Part shown: piece after piece, positions 26,462-33,610 of the stretch
Numbering within the stretch: the first letter of the stretch is position 1
Layout of the letters: each line of letters begins with the position of its first letter
NCBI GenBank assembly: GCA_016871335.1
Contig: VFZF01000005.1
Coordinates: 1 to 64,000 of the forward strand
Direction of reading: 5' to 3'
Length of the DNA stretch: 64,000 bases
Origin: Acidimicrobiia bacterium
Lineage (GTDB): Bacteria; Acidobacteriota; Vicinamibacteria; Vicinamibacterales; SCN-69-37
Position numbers and translations under genes: made by a program
The notes under the pieces: model-generated
Told to the model about the DNA's origin: nothing
The model's input: only the letters and a program-made list of their open reading frames with translations
Database searches by the model: none

Positions 26462-26536
26462 TGCTGGGTGCTCGGTGCTGGGTGCTCGGTGCACCGAGCA
26501 CCCAGCACCGAGTACCCAGCACAGAGCACTCAGCAC
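26459..26536. repeat. 62-bp near-perfect palindrome, family B, at a stop codon
   Basis: Arms 26461-26490 and 26493-26522 are complementary at 29 of 30 positions around a central GC. The palindrome begins with the G of the zinc-peptidase stop codon TAG. More GAGCACTCAGCAC units follow to about 26536. The centre is almost loop-free, so it could form a cruciform or a bidirectional RNA hairpin. No T-run follows. Confidence 0.93.
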
Positions 26537-26554
26537 AGCTCAGGAATCTCCCAC

Positions 26555-27901
26555 ATGCGAATAACCCCCTTCCTCGTCACCCTCTCCCTCTTCGCACAAT
26601 CCGGTAGCTGGATCGACCAGTACCGCCCGGCCGCGGAACGGCTGATTGCCGAATCGCAGTCGTCCGACTTCGCGTGGCAGCGGCTCGCCGAGGTGACCGA
26701 CACCTACGGCCCCCGGCTGTCCGGGTCCATCGGGCTTGAACGCGCGATTGAGTGGGCCGTGGAGACGATGAAGAAGGATGGGCTCGACAACGTCCGTAAG
26801 GAACGGGTCATGGTCCCAAAGTGGGTGCGCGGACGCGAGAGTCTGACGCTCATCGAACCCATCGCGCAGCCGCTCCCGATGCTCGGGCTCGGCAATTCGG
26901 TCGGCACCAGCATGAATGGCGTGATCGCCGACGTGATCGTCATCGGCTCCTTCGAGGAACTGGACGCCAAGGCCGCACAGGTCAAGGACCGCATTGTCCT
27001 CTTCAACGTCCCGTATACGAATTATGGCCAGACGGTGCAGTACCGCACGACGGGCCCCTCGCGCGCGGCACGGCATGGTGCCCTTGCCGTGCTCGTGCGA
27101 TCGGTGGGACCGGTCGGACTGCGCACGCCGCACACCGGCAGCACCAATTACGCGGAAGATGCCCCGAAAATCCCTGCGGCGGCAATTCCTGTGGAGGACG
27201 CCGAACGGTTCCAGCGGCTCCAGACCCGCGGCGTGCGGATTCGGGTGACACTCAAGATGGACGCGCACTTCGAAGACGATGCCGAGTCGTTCAACGTCAT
27301 CGGAGAACTCACCGGCCGCGAATTCCCGAACGAACTCGTCGTCATCGGCTGCCACTTCGACTCATGGGACGTCGGCACCGGGGCGAGCGACGATGCGGGC
27401 GGGTGCATCGTCACGTGGGAAGCGCTGCGCCTGATGAAGACGCTCAACCTGCGTCCGCGACGGACGGTGCGCGTGGTGCTGTGGACCAACGAGGAAAACG
27501 GCATGCGCGGTGGCAACGCCTACCGCGACATGCACATGGACGAACTGAAGGACCACGTATTGTTGATGGAATCGGATGGGGGCGTGTTCGATCCTGCCGG
27601 CTTTGGTTTCACGGGCCCGGACGCGGCGCGTGCGCAGGTGACGGCCATCGCCAGCCTGCTGACGTCCCTCGGCGCCGACTCAATCGCCGCGTCGGGCGGA
27701 GGCGCCGACATCGGTCCTGCCGGCACCGCGGGCAACATCCCGATGATGTCGCACCTCGTGAAGGGCGACTACTTCCTCATCCACCACACCCCGGCCGACA
27801 CCATCGACCGCATCACGCCCAAACAAATGTCGGACAATGCGGCCGCTATTGCTGTCATGACCTACGTTGTGGCTGAACTGCCTCGCAGACTCGGCAGGTG
27901 A
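26555..27901 (+). CDS. M28-family aminopeptidase
   Basis: A 448-residue M28 metallopeptidase. Zinc ligands are in GCHFDSWDVGTGASDDAGG, TNEENGMRGG, LMESDGGVF and LIHHTPADTID. The N-terminus (MRITPFLVTLSLFAQSGSW) is a short hydrophobic signal-like stretch, so it is probably periplasmic. It resembles plasma glutamate carboxypeptidase-like M28B members (a PA-type insert with RIVLFNVPYTNYGQTVQYR). ATG at 26555 is chosen because an AGGAA ribosome site precedes it; upstream codons in frame are repeat DNA. It lacks the Gly/Arg-rich linkers of the M28 protein encoded at 7889-9655. Confidence 0.92.
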   Translation: MRITPFLVTLSLFAQSGSWIDQYRPAAERLIAESQSSDFAWQRLAEVTDTYGPRLSGSIGLERAIEWAVETMKKDGLDNVRKERVMVPKWVRGRESLTLIEPIAQPLPMLGLGNSVGTSMNGVIADVIVIGSFEELDAKAAQVKDRIVLFNVPYTNYGQTVQYRTTGPSRAARHGALAVLVRSVGPVGLRTPHTGSTNYAEDAPKIPAAAIPVEDAERFQRLQTRGVRIRVTLKMDAHFEDDAESFNVIGELTGREFPNELVVIGCHFDSWDVGTGASDDAGGCIVTWEALRLMKTLNLRPRRTVRVVLWTNEENGMRGGNAYRDMHMDELKDHVLLMESDGGVFDPAGFGFTGPDAARAQVTAIASLLTSLGADSIAASGGGADIGPAGTAGNIPMMSHLVKGDYFLIHHTPADTIDRITPKQMSDNAAAIAVMTYVVAELPRRLGR

Positions 27902-27909
27902 GGTGATTG

Positions 27910-27969
27910 TGCTGAGTGCTGGGTGCCTGTGCTCAGCACTCAGCACTCAGCACCCAGCACCCAGCACTA
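27910..27969. repeat. Family B repeat fused to the chaN stop codon
   Basis: GTGCTGAGTGCTGGGTGC on the left is matched by GCACTCAGCACTCAGCACC units on the right. On the minus strand the ChaN stop codon TAG runs straight into TGCTGGGTGCTGGGTGCTG. The repeat lies between two convergent genes. Confidence 0.9.
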
Positions 27970-28863
27970 CTTGGTTGTGTAGACGAGATACCTCGCCCTT
28001 CGAAGATCTTCCCCCTCGGGCTTGACCGCGCTGAGTTCCGCGATGTTCTTGAGCGGCATCATCGTGATGACGACGACCTTTGCGTCCGGCAGACGCCGCT
28101 GGGTGCGGGACGCGGTGCCGAGGCCGAAGTCGCTGTGGAAGGCGCCGTTGTAGTGGATGACGAGCGGGCGTTTTGACGCGTCGGCCGTTGCGGCGGTGGT
28201 CCAGGCGCGCGCGATGGACTCGGCCATCGTCTCGTCCTTGACGCACTGGGAGTCGTAGTACTTCTGCAGCTGGTCCATCGTGGGGTGCGAGCCCATGACC
28301 TCCTTGAACCGCACGTAGTACTCGTCCTCGCCGACCGGGCACTGGCGATCCGCCGCAAACCAGGCACGTTCCGCCTCGGGTTTGTCGTCCAGGACGCCGA
28401 TGCCGGTCTTGGCGATCTCCGACGCGATGGGCCGCGGCACGTTGGCGGCCAGCACGGGCCATCCGCGCTCGATCGCAAAATCCACGAGGGGCTTGTAATC
28501 GGTGCCGTAGCGGGGCCAGGGGCGCGAAACCCTCAAGAAGCCGGCCTCGGCGAGGTATCCGGCCTGAAATTCCTGAAGTTTGGCCTGCACGTCCCGCTCG
28601 AACATCTCCAGGGACAGGGTCACCCCTCCCCGGCGGGCGGCGACGGCCTCCAGCAGGAGCCGCTCAAGCCGGTGGGTATTGGGGTCATCGTGCTGTTCCC
28701 CGACAAAGACGACGTCGGCGGCCGCGAGATCTGACACCATGACCTCAAAATCGGTAAACTGTCCGGCGGCCGTATCGAAGACCCGGTACGGCACATAGCC
28801 CTGCGCCGTCAGGCCTGTGACCAGGCCGACCGCAAGGAGGGCAGCAAGAGCGGCGTGTTTCAT
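27967..28863 (-). CDS. ChaN-family (haem-binding uptake) protein
   Basis: A 298-residue exported protein: signal peptide MKHAALAALLAVGLVTGLTAQG, then VFVGEQHDDPNTHRLERLLL and VTLSLEMFERDVQAKLQEFQ, the E/H-rich signature of the ChaN/EreA-like superfamily. Campylobacter ChaN binds haem; others have no proven substrate. A second landmark VIHYNGAFHSDFGLGTASR carries the conserved His near the end. It may act in iron or haem handling together with the TonB receptor nearby, which is inference. The ATG at 28863 is the first Met before the signal peptide. It is divergent from the pyrophosphatase gene, with 47 bp between. Confidence 0.85.
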   Translation of the reverse strand: MKHAALAALLAVGLVTGLTAQGYVPYRVFDTAAGQFTDFEVMVSDLAAADVVFVGEQHDDPNTHRLERLLLEAVAARRGGVTLSLEMFERDVQAKLQEFQAGYLAEAGFLRVSRPWPRYGTDYKPLVDFAIERGWPVLAANVPRPIASEIAKTGIGVLDDKPEAERAWFAADRQCPVGEDEYYVRFKEVMGSHPTMDQLQKYYDSQCVKDETMAESIARAWTTAATADASKRPLVIHYNGAFHSDFGLGTASRTQRRLPDAKVVVITMMPLKNIAELSAVKPEGEDLRRARYLVYTTK

Positions 28864-28910
28864 GGTGGCAATTGTAGCCGCCACCGGTGTTTCCAAATAG
28901 GAGCGAGCAG

Positions 28911-31325
28911 ATGGCAGGAACGTTTATCGGGCGCTGGAGGACTGTGTTGGCGGTCGCGGCGCTGGCAATTCTGGCGGGCACGGGCGTGATGTGGGCCCAG
29001 GAGCCGTTCGTGGAGTCGCAGATGGCCCCCGAGGGCGCGACGCCGGTGACCGACACGTTCTGGCAGATGCTGGGGCTCGGTTTTGTGGCGGGCCTGGCCG
29101 CGCTGTTGATGGCGGTGAAATACCGCTCGGACGTGATGAAGGCGGCTCCCGGCAACGACCGGATGCAGGAAATCGCCGGCTACGTCCGGTCGGGCGCCAT
29201 GGCGTACCTCAACCGCCAGTTCAAGGTGGTGGTGCCGGTGCTGCTTGGCGTGGGCGTGCTCGTCGCGTTCGGCGCCAACTACGAACTGCTGCGGATGGAC
29301 AACGGCCTCATGCTGGCCGGCTTCATCTTCATCGGGTTCGTCACGGGCGGCCTCGGCAGCTTCTACACGGGCTGGACGGGCATGAGCATCGCCACACACG
29401 CATCGAGCCGCACGGCCTGGGCCTGCGCGGATGAAAAGAACGGTCTGAACGCCGGGCTGCAGGTTGCCTTCAAGGCCGGCTCGGTCATGGGCCTGTCGGT
29501 CGTCGGCATCGGCCTGCTGTTCACGGTCATCTGGCTCGCCATCTTCGCCACCCTCACGCCTGACTCCCCCGCGCTCGTGGGACAGGTCATGGTGGCCTTC
29601 GGCATGGGCGCGTCGATGGTGGCGCTCTTCGCGCGCGTCGGCGGCGGTATCTACACGAAGGCCGCAGACGTCGGCGCCGACCTCGTCGGCAAAGTCGAAG
29701 CGGGTATTCCCGAAGACGACCCGCGCAACCCCGCAACCATCGCCGACAACGTCGGTGACAACGTCGGCGACGTTGCCGGCATGGGCGCCGACCTCTACGA
29801 GTCGTACCTCGGCTCGATCCTTGCGGCCATCGCGCTCGCCGCTGCGGCGGCGATCAGCCTCCGGCACGCGGACGCCGCGTGGACGATGATCATTGCGCCG
29901 GTGGCGATTGCCGCCGTCGGCATCTTCCTGTCCATCCTGGGCAGCCAACTGGTGCGCACGAAGGAAAACGCGTCGCTCAAGGAACTGCTCGGCGCGCTCC
30001 ATCGCGGCGTGAACGTAGCGTCGATCGGCGTGGCGGCGGCGGCCGGCGTCATCTGCTACATCTGCTTCTCCGACGTCTACAACATGATCCCCGGCGCGAC
30101 GTGGTGGGGCGTATGGCTCGCGACGTGTGTGGGCCTGCTCTCGGGTCTGATCATCGGGCAGGGCTCGGAACACTACACGGCGTATGACTATGCGCCGACG
30201 CAGGAAGTGGCCAAGTCCAGCGCCACGGGTGCGGCCACGGTCATCATCAGCGGTATCGCCGTCGGCATGATGTCCACCTGGGTCCCGATCGTGACCATCG
30301 CGGTCGCGACCGCCCTCGCTTACGGCTTCGCGGGCGGCTTCGCGGACGCGTCGCTCGGTCTCTACGGCATCGCGCTTGCGGCCGTCGGCATGCTCTCGAC
30401 GCTGGGCGTGACCCTCGCGACCGACGCCTACGGCCCGATCGCCGACAACGCCGGCGGCAACGCCGAAATGAGCCACCTGGGCGACGACGTCCGCAAGCGG
30501 ACCGATGCGCTCGACTCGCTCGGCAACACCACGGCCGCCATCGGCAAGGGCTTCGCGATCGGCTCCGCCGCCCTCACGGCGCTCGCGCTCATCGCGACGT
30601 TTGCGACGCTGGCTAAGGGCGCATCGACCGATGTGGTCTTCTTCCAGAGCATCTCGCTCACCGACCCGATGGTCATCTCGGGCATCTTCGTCGGCGCCCT
30701 CCTCGTCTTCGTGTTCGCGGCCATGACGATGACGGCGGTGGGACGCGCGGCGCTGGTCATGGTCGAGGAAGTGCGGCGTCAGTTCCGCGAAATCCCCGGC
30801 ATCATGGAAGGCACCGGCACGCCCGACTACGCGCGCTGTGTGGACATCTCGACCGACGGCGCTCTCAAGAAGATGGTCGTCCCCTCGATGATGGCCATCA
30901 TCGTCCCCGTCATCGTCGGCATCGTCTTCGGCATCGGCGGCGTGATCGGCATGCTGGCCGGCGGCCTGGGCACCGGCTTCGCGGTTGCGATCTTCATGGC
31001 GAACGCCGGCGGCAGCTGGGACAACGCCAAGAAGTGGATCGAGTCGGGTGAACTTGGCGGCAAGTATCTGAAGAACGCCGCAGGCGACTACGTCGACGCC
31101 AACGGCAACAAGGTGGCGCGCAAGGAAGACTCGAAGAATCCGCGCCACGGCGCGACGGTCATCGGCGACACGGTCGGCGACCCGTTCAAGGACACGTCGG
31201 GTCCGTCCCTCAACATCCTCATCAAGCTCATCAGCATGGTGTCGGTCGCGACCATCGGCATCACGATGGCGATCAACAACGGCCAGGGGCTCGTCAAGAT
31301 GGTCATGGAGATGCTCCTTCGCTGA
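28911..31325 (+). CDS. hppA: Membrane-bound ion-pumping pyrophosphatase (K+-dependent type)
   Basis: An 804-residue integral membrane enzyme with about 16 helices that couples PPi hydrolysis to H+ or Na+ export. Substrate-site motifs are [20 protein letters not shown], then [19 protein letters not shown] and later [16 protein letters not shown]. The segment [16 protein letters not shown] has Ala where K+-independent pumps carry Lys, so it is of the K+-dependent class; H+ versus Na+ cannot be decided by eye. An AGGAG ribosome site precedes ATG 28911. A perfect terminator follows at 31364. The gene is monocistronic and divergent from chaN. Confidence 0.95.
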   Translation: MAGTFIGRWRTVLAVAALAILAGTGVMWAQEPFVESQMAPEGATPVTDTFWQMLGLGFVAGLAALLMAVKYRSDVMKAAPGNDRMQEIAGYVRSGAMAYLNRQFKVVVPVLLGVGVLVAFGANYELLRMDNGLMLAGFIFIGFVTGGLGSFYTGWTGMSIATHASSRTAWACADEKNGLNAGLQVAFKAGSVMGLSVVGIGLLFTVIWLAIFATLTPDSPALVGQVMVAFGMGASMVALFARVGGGIYTKAADVGADLVGKVEAGIPEDDPRNPATIADNVGDNVGDVAGMGADLYESYLGSILAAIALAAAAAISLRHADAAWTMIIAPVAIAAVGIFLSILGSQLVRTKENASLKELLGALHRGVNVASIGVAAAAGVICYICFSDVYNMIPGATWWGVWLATCVGLLSGLIIGQGSEHYTAYDYAPTQEVAKSSATGAATVIISGIAVGMMSTWVPIVTIAVATALAYGFAGGFADASLGLYGIALAAVGMLSTLGVTLATDAYGPIADNAGGNAEMSHLGDDVRKRTDALDSLGNTTAAIGKGFAIGSAALTALALIATFATLAKGASTDVVFFQSISLTDPMVISGIFVGALLVFVFAAMTMTAVGRAALVMVEEVRRQFREIPGIMEGTGTPDYARCVDISTDGALKKMVVPSMMAIIVPVIVGIVFGIGGVIGMLAGGLGTGFAVAIFMANAGGSWDNAKKWIESGELGGKYLKNAAGDYVDANGNKVARKEDSKNPRHGATVIGDTVGDPFKDTSGPSLNILIKLISMVSVATIGITMAINNGQGLVKMVMEMLLR

Positions 31326-31363
31326 GACGCGTGCGGTCCAGGGTCCGGGGTCCGAGGTTCGGG

Positions 31364-31400
31364 AGGCCCGGCAGCGAAAGCTGCCGGGCCTTTTTCTTTG
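31364..31400 (+). terminator. Intrinsic terminator of hppA
   Basis: A perfect 12-bp stem (AGGCCCGGCAGC at 31364-31375, complement at 31380-31391) with a GAAA tetraloop is followed by TTTTTCTTTG. It lies 39 bp after the hppA stop. It is the clearest rho-independent terminator in the window. A GGTCCAGGGTCCGGGG repeat sits between the stop and the stem. Confidence 0.93.
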
Positions 31401-31460
31401 CTGGCCTGGACGAAGCGTCGTCAGAAGCCGCGAGAGTCGGCCTTCGCGTAGACCGGGTGC

Positions 31461-31661
31461 ATGGCATTCCGAATGGACCGGCGAGCGTTCGCGGTGCTGG
31501 AATTGGGCAGCCAGCCTGCCGTGGCTGCTGACGCGGCGTACTGGCTCTCCCGGCCGCCGGCGGAGCGAATTGCGGCGGTGGAGTTCCTCCGGAGGCAGGC
31601 GCATGGAGCTGGCACCAGACTTCAACGAGTGCTTCGAGTTACTGAACGCGCACAGCGTTGA
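31461..31661 (+). CDS. Small protein paired with a nucleotidyltransferase gene
   Basis: A 66-residue basic protein (AYWLSRPPAERIAAVEFLRR, then TRLQRVLRVTER). This YWLSRPPEERLxAVExLRRQ pattern is common in short proteins encoded just upstream of MNT/AbiEii-like nucleotidyltransferases. The next reading frame here starts exactly such a protein (31603) and overlaps this one, as in two-gene modules thought to be toxin-antitoxin-like. The partner is truncated, so the pair is probably dead. The function of this small family is not established. The ATG at 31461 is used; ATG 31473 is also possible. Confidence 0.6.
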   Translation: MAFRMDRRAFAVLELGSQPAVAADAAYWLSRPPAERIAAVEFLRRQAHGAGTRLQRVLRVTERAQR

Positions 31662-31722
31662 GTTCGTCGTGGTCGGTGGCTATGCGCTCGCACTGCATGG
31701 CGCTCCCCGCTATACCGGCGGC
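31603..31722 (+). pseudogene. Truncated nucleotidyltransferase (AbiEii/MNT-like) N-terminus
   Basis: MELAPDFNECFELLNAHSVE then FVVVGGYALALHGAPRYTG is the N-terminal part of a minimal nucleotidyltransferase (GGYALALHG is the fold's GG/GS loop). After PRYTG, where the catalytic DxD would come, the sequence changes abruptly to the antisense of the neighbouring winged-helix gene. About 80% of the protein is missing. A second fragment of the same family (DFKDFLRLLNAHRVEYL) ends at the IS3 scar at 58770. Confidence 0.75.
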
Positions 31723-32151
31723 CAATCCAGCGAGCGCGCCGCCGCGCGCGGCGTCCCACCACTGCCGGTCCGGCGCCGTCGCGGCTACGGCCGCCATCGG
31801 CATCGCCACCCGCGGCACCGGGGCATCGTCGTCGGGCTCCACAATGACATCAACCAGTACAAAGCGGTAGCCGTGCCGTGAGACGGTGCGGATGAAACGG
31901 GGCTCCCTGGAGTCGTCGCCGAGTGTGCGGCGGATGGTGCGGATGGCCCGGCTCAGCGCGCTGTCCGAGACCGTTTCGTCCTTCCAAACGCGATCGAAGA
32001 TTTCGCGCCGGTGCACCGCTTCGTGCCGGCGTTCGATGAGCAGCAGGAGGAGATCGAAGTACCGGGGGATGAGCGGCACCTCCTCTCCCAGGCGCAGGAG
32101 CATCCGGCGCCTGGGAGACAGGGTGAACTCTCCGAATCAGTATCGATCCAC
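31639..32151 (-). pseudogene. Broken winged-helix (OmpR/CadC-type) regulator
   Basis: GTG 32151 begins VDRY, then an in-frame TGA, then FGEFTLSPRRRMLLRLGEEV and a complete OmpR-type DNA-binding wing (LSRAIRTIRRTLGDDSREPR, then FIRTVSRHGYRFV). The TGA stands where the family usually has Arg (RYRFGEF), so CGA to TGA is likely. From ATG 32103 a 154-residue product is still open. A membrane-like segment (GGALAGLAAGIAG) is cut off near 31718, where the sequence continues as antisense of the truncated nucleotidyltransferase. Both ends are therefore damaged. It follows the yceI-like gene by 5 bp. Confidence 0.7.
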
Positions 32152-32156
32152 GGGAC

Positions 32157-32783
32157 CTAGCGCCTGGTCAGTTCCAGATCGATAGTGACTCTGACGTCGG
32201 CACCAACGACCGCGCCGCCGCCCGCTTCAATCAGGCTGTTCCACTGCAGGCCGTAGTCGAAGCGATTGAGCGTGGTCGTGGCCGTCGCGCCTGTCACGTA
32301 CGACGGGGCGCCGCCGTTGCGGCCGGGGCGGGTCACGACCGGAGATGGCGCCTCCACGTCGAGGGTGACTTCCTTCGTCACGCCGCGCATCGTGAGATCG
32401 CCGATCAACTGGAACGCGCCGGCGGCGCCGGCCACGGCCCGCTTCGACGTGAAGGTGACCGTGGGATGGTTGGGCACGTCAAAGAAATCCGGTGTGCGCA
32501 GGTGGTTATCCCGGTCTTCGTTCCCGGTGTTGATGCCCGCCACATCAATGGTGACCTCGGCACGGGCAGTCGAGATATTCCTGCCGTCGTACCACACCGT
32601 GCCCTTGATGGGCCCCAGTGTGCCGCGCACCGTGGACACCAGCAGATGTTTGACGGCAAAGTTTGCGGCCGAGTGATTCGTATCAATCGTCCACAGGTTC
32701 GGATTCGCCGGCGCCGACTGCGCCGCAGGCATCCCCATCAGCGCGGCCACCGCGCCCATCACACACACAACCCTCTTCAACAT
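32157..32783 (-). CDS. YceI-family periplasmic lipid-binding protein
   Basis: A 208-residue exported lipocalin-like protein: signal peptide MLKRVVCVMGAVAALMGMPA, then WTIDTNHSAANFAVKHLLVS, then FFDVPNHPTVTFTSKRAVAG and FQLIGDLTMRGVTKEVTLDV, the standard YceI landmarks. Members bind isoprenoid-type lipids in the periplasm; the physiological role varies. A good ribosome site (GGGAG) precedes ATG 32783. Upstream codons in frame are family B repeat and not part of the gene. The broken winged-helix regulator follows directly. Confidence 0.92.
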   Translation of the reverse strand: MLKRVVCVMGAVAALMGMPAAQSAPANPNLWTIDTNHSAANFAVKHLLVSTVRGTLGPIKGTVWYDGRNISTARAEVTIDVAGINTGNEDRDNHLRTPDFFDVPNHPTVTFTSKRAVAGAAGAFQLIGDLTMRGVTKEVTLDVEAPSPVVTRPGRNGGAPSYVTGATATTTLNRFDYGLQWNSLIEAGGGAVVGADVRVTIDLELTRR

Positions 32784-32797
32784 TCTTGACTCCCAAA

Positions 32798-32866
32798 AGC
32801 ACCGTGCACCAGGCACGGTGCACCAAGCACACGCACCGAGCATTGAGCACCGAGCACCCAGCACTA
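32798..32866. repeat. Family B repeat fused to the terC stop codon
   Basis: CACCGTGCACCAGGCACGGTGC forms an inner palindrome near 32802-32823. It is followed by GCACCGAGCACCCAGCAC units. On the minus strand, the TerC stop TAG continues as TGCTGGGTGCTCGGTGC. This is the fourth gene in the window with that junction. Confidence 0.88.
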
Positions 32867-33610
32867 TTCAACATATTTCTGCCGCAGCTCAACCGGCTCC
32901 ACCTTCTTGCGGGAGCGGATGCGGATGTTGATCATCTCGACGGCCACCGAGAAACCCATCGCAAAGTAGATGTAGCCCTTGCCGATGTGCTGCCCCAGTC
33001 CTTCAGCCACGAGAGAGAAGCCGATCAGGATCAGGAAGGACAACGCGAGAATCTTGACCGTGGGATGTTTCTCGACAAAGGCGCTGATCGCGTCTGCCGA
33101 CAGCAGCATCACCAGCACCGCCAGGATCACCGCTGTGACCATGACGCCGAGGTGGTCGGCCATCCCGATCGCGGTGATCACCGAGTCGAGCGAAAACACG
33201 ATGTCGAGGATCATGACCTGGGTGATGACCGAGGCGAAGGTGGCGGCGACCTTGCCGGACGCATGGCCCTCCTCGCCTTCGAGTTTGTCGTGGATTTCGT
33301 AGGTCGCTTTGGCGAGCAGGAAGAGACCGCCGCCCAGCAGGATCAGGTCCCGGCCGGAAAAGGCATATTCCCCAATCGAGAAGAGGGGGTCGACCAGCCG
33401 CGCCATCCACGAAATCGAAAACAGCAGCGCGATGCGCATCAACATCGCGCCCATCAGGCCGACCCGCCGCGCACGCTGCTGCTGTTCCTTCGGCAGCTTC
33501 GCCGAGAGGATCGAGATAAAGATGACGTTGTCGACGCCCAGGACAATCTCAAGAACCGTGAGGGTCAGCAGGGCAATCAACAATTCCGGAGACGTGAACA
33601 TTTCAATCAT
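32864..33610 (-). CDS. TerC-family integral membrane protein
   Basis: A 248-residue membrane protein with about seven helices. The TerC landmarks LTVLEIVLGVDNVIFISILS and DIVFSLDSVITAIGMAD contain the acidic residues thought to bind a metal in the membrane. Related proteins have been linked to Mn2+ export and to tellurite resistance loci. ATG 33610 (MIEMFTSPELL) overlaps the stop of the upstream beta-helix gene by 8 bp; ATG 33601 is an alternative. The stop codon is fused to a family B repeat. Confidence 0.92.
   Translation of the reverse strand: MIEMFTSPELLIALLTLTVLEIVLGVDNVIFISILSAKLPKEQQQRARRVGLMGAMLMRIALLFSISWMARLVDPLFSIGEYAFSGRDLILLGGGLFLLAKATYEIHDKLEGEEGHASGKVAATFASVITQVMILDIVFSLDSVITAIGMADHLGVMVTAVILAVLVMLLSADAISAFVEKHPTVKILALSFLILIGFSLVAEGLGQHIGKGYIYFAMGFSVAVEMINIRIRSRKKVEPVELRQKYVE

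Noticed and set aside
28860-31625. A 921-codon minus-strand frame opposite hppA
   Set aside because: Asp/Arg/His-rich shadow of the pyrophosphatase gene; no start signal, no family features, and it runs through the terminator.
22985-32866. Family B repeats considered as a CRISPR array
   Set aside because: Units are 7-12 nt, tandem, without unique spacers of constant length, and there are no cas genes.
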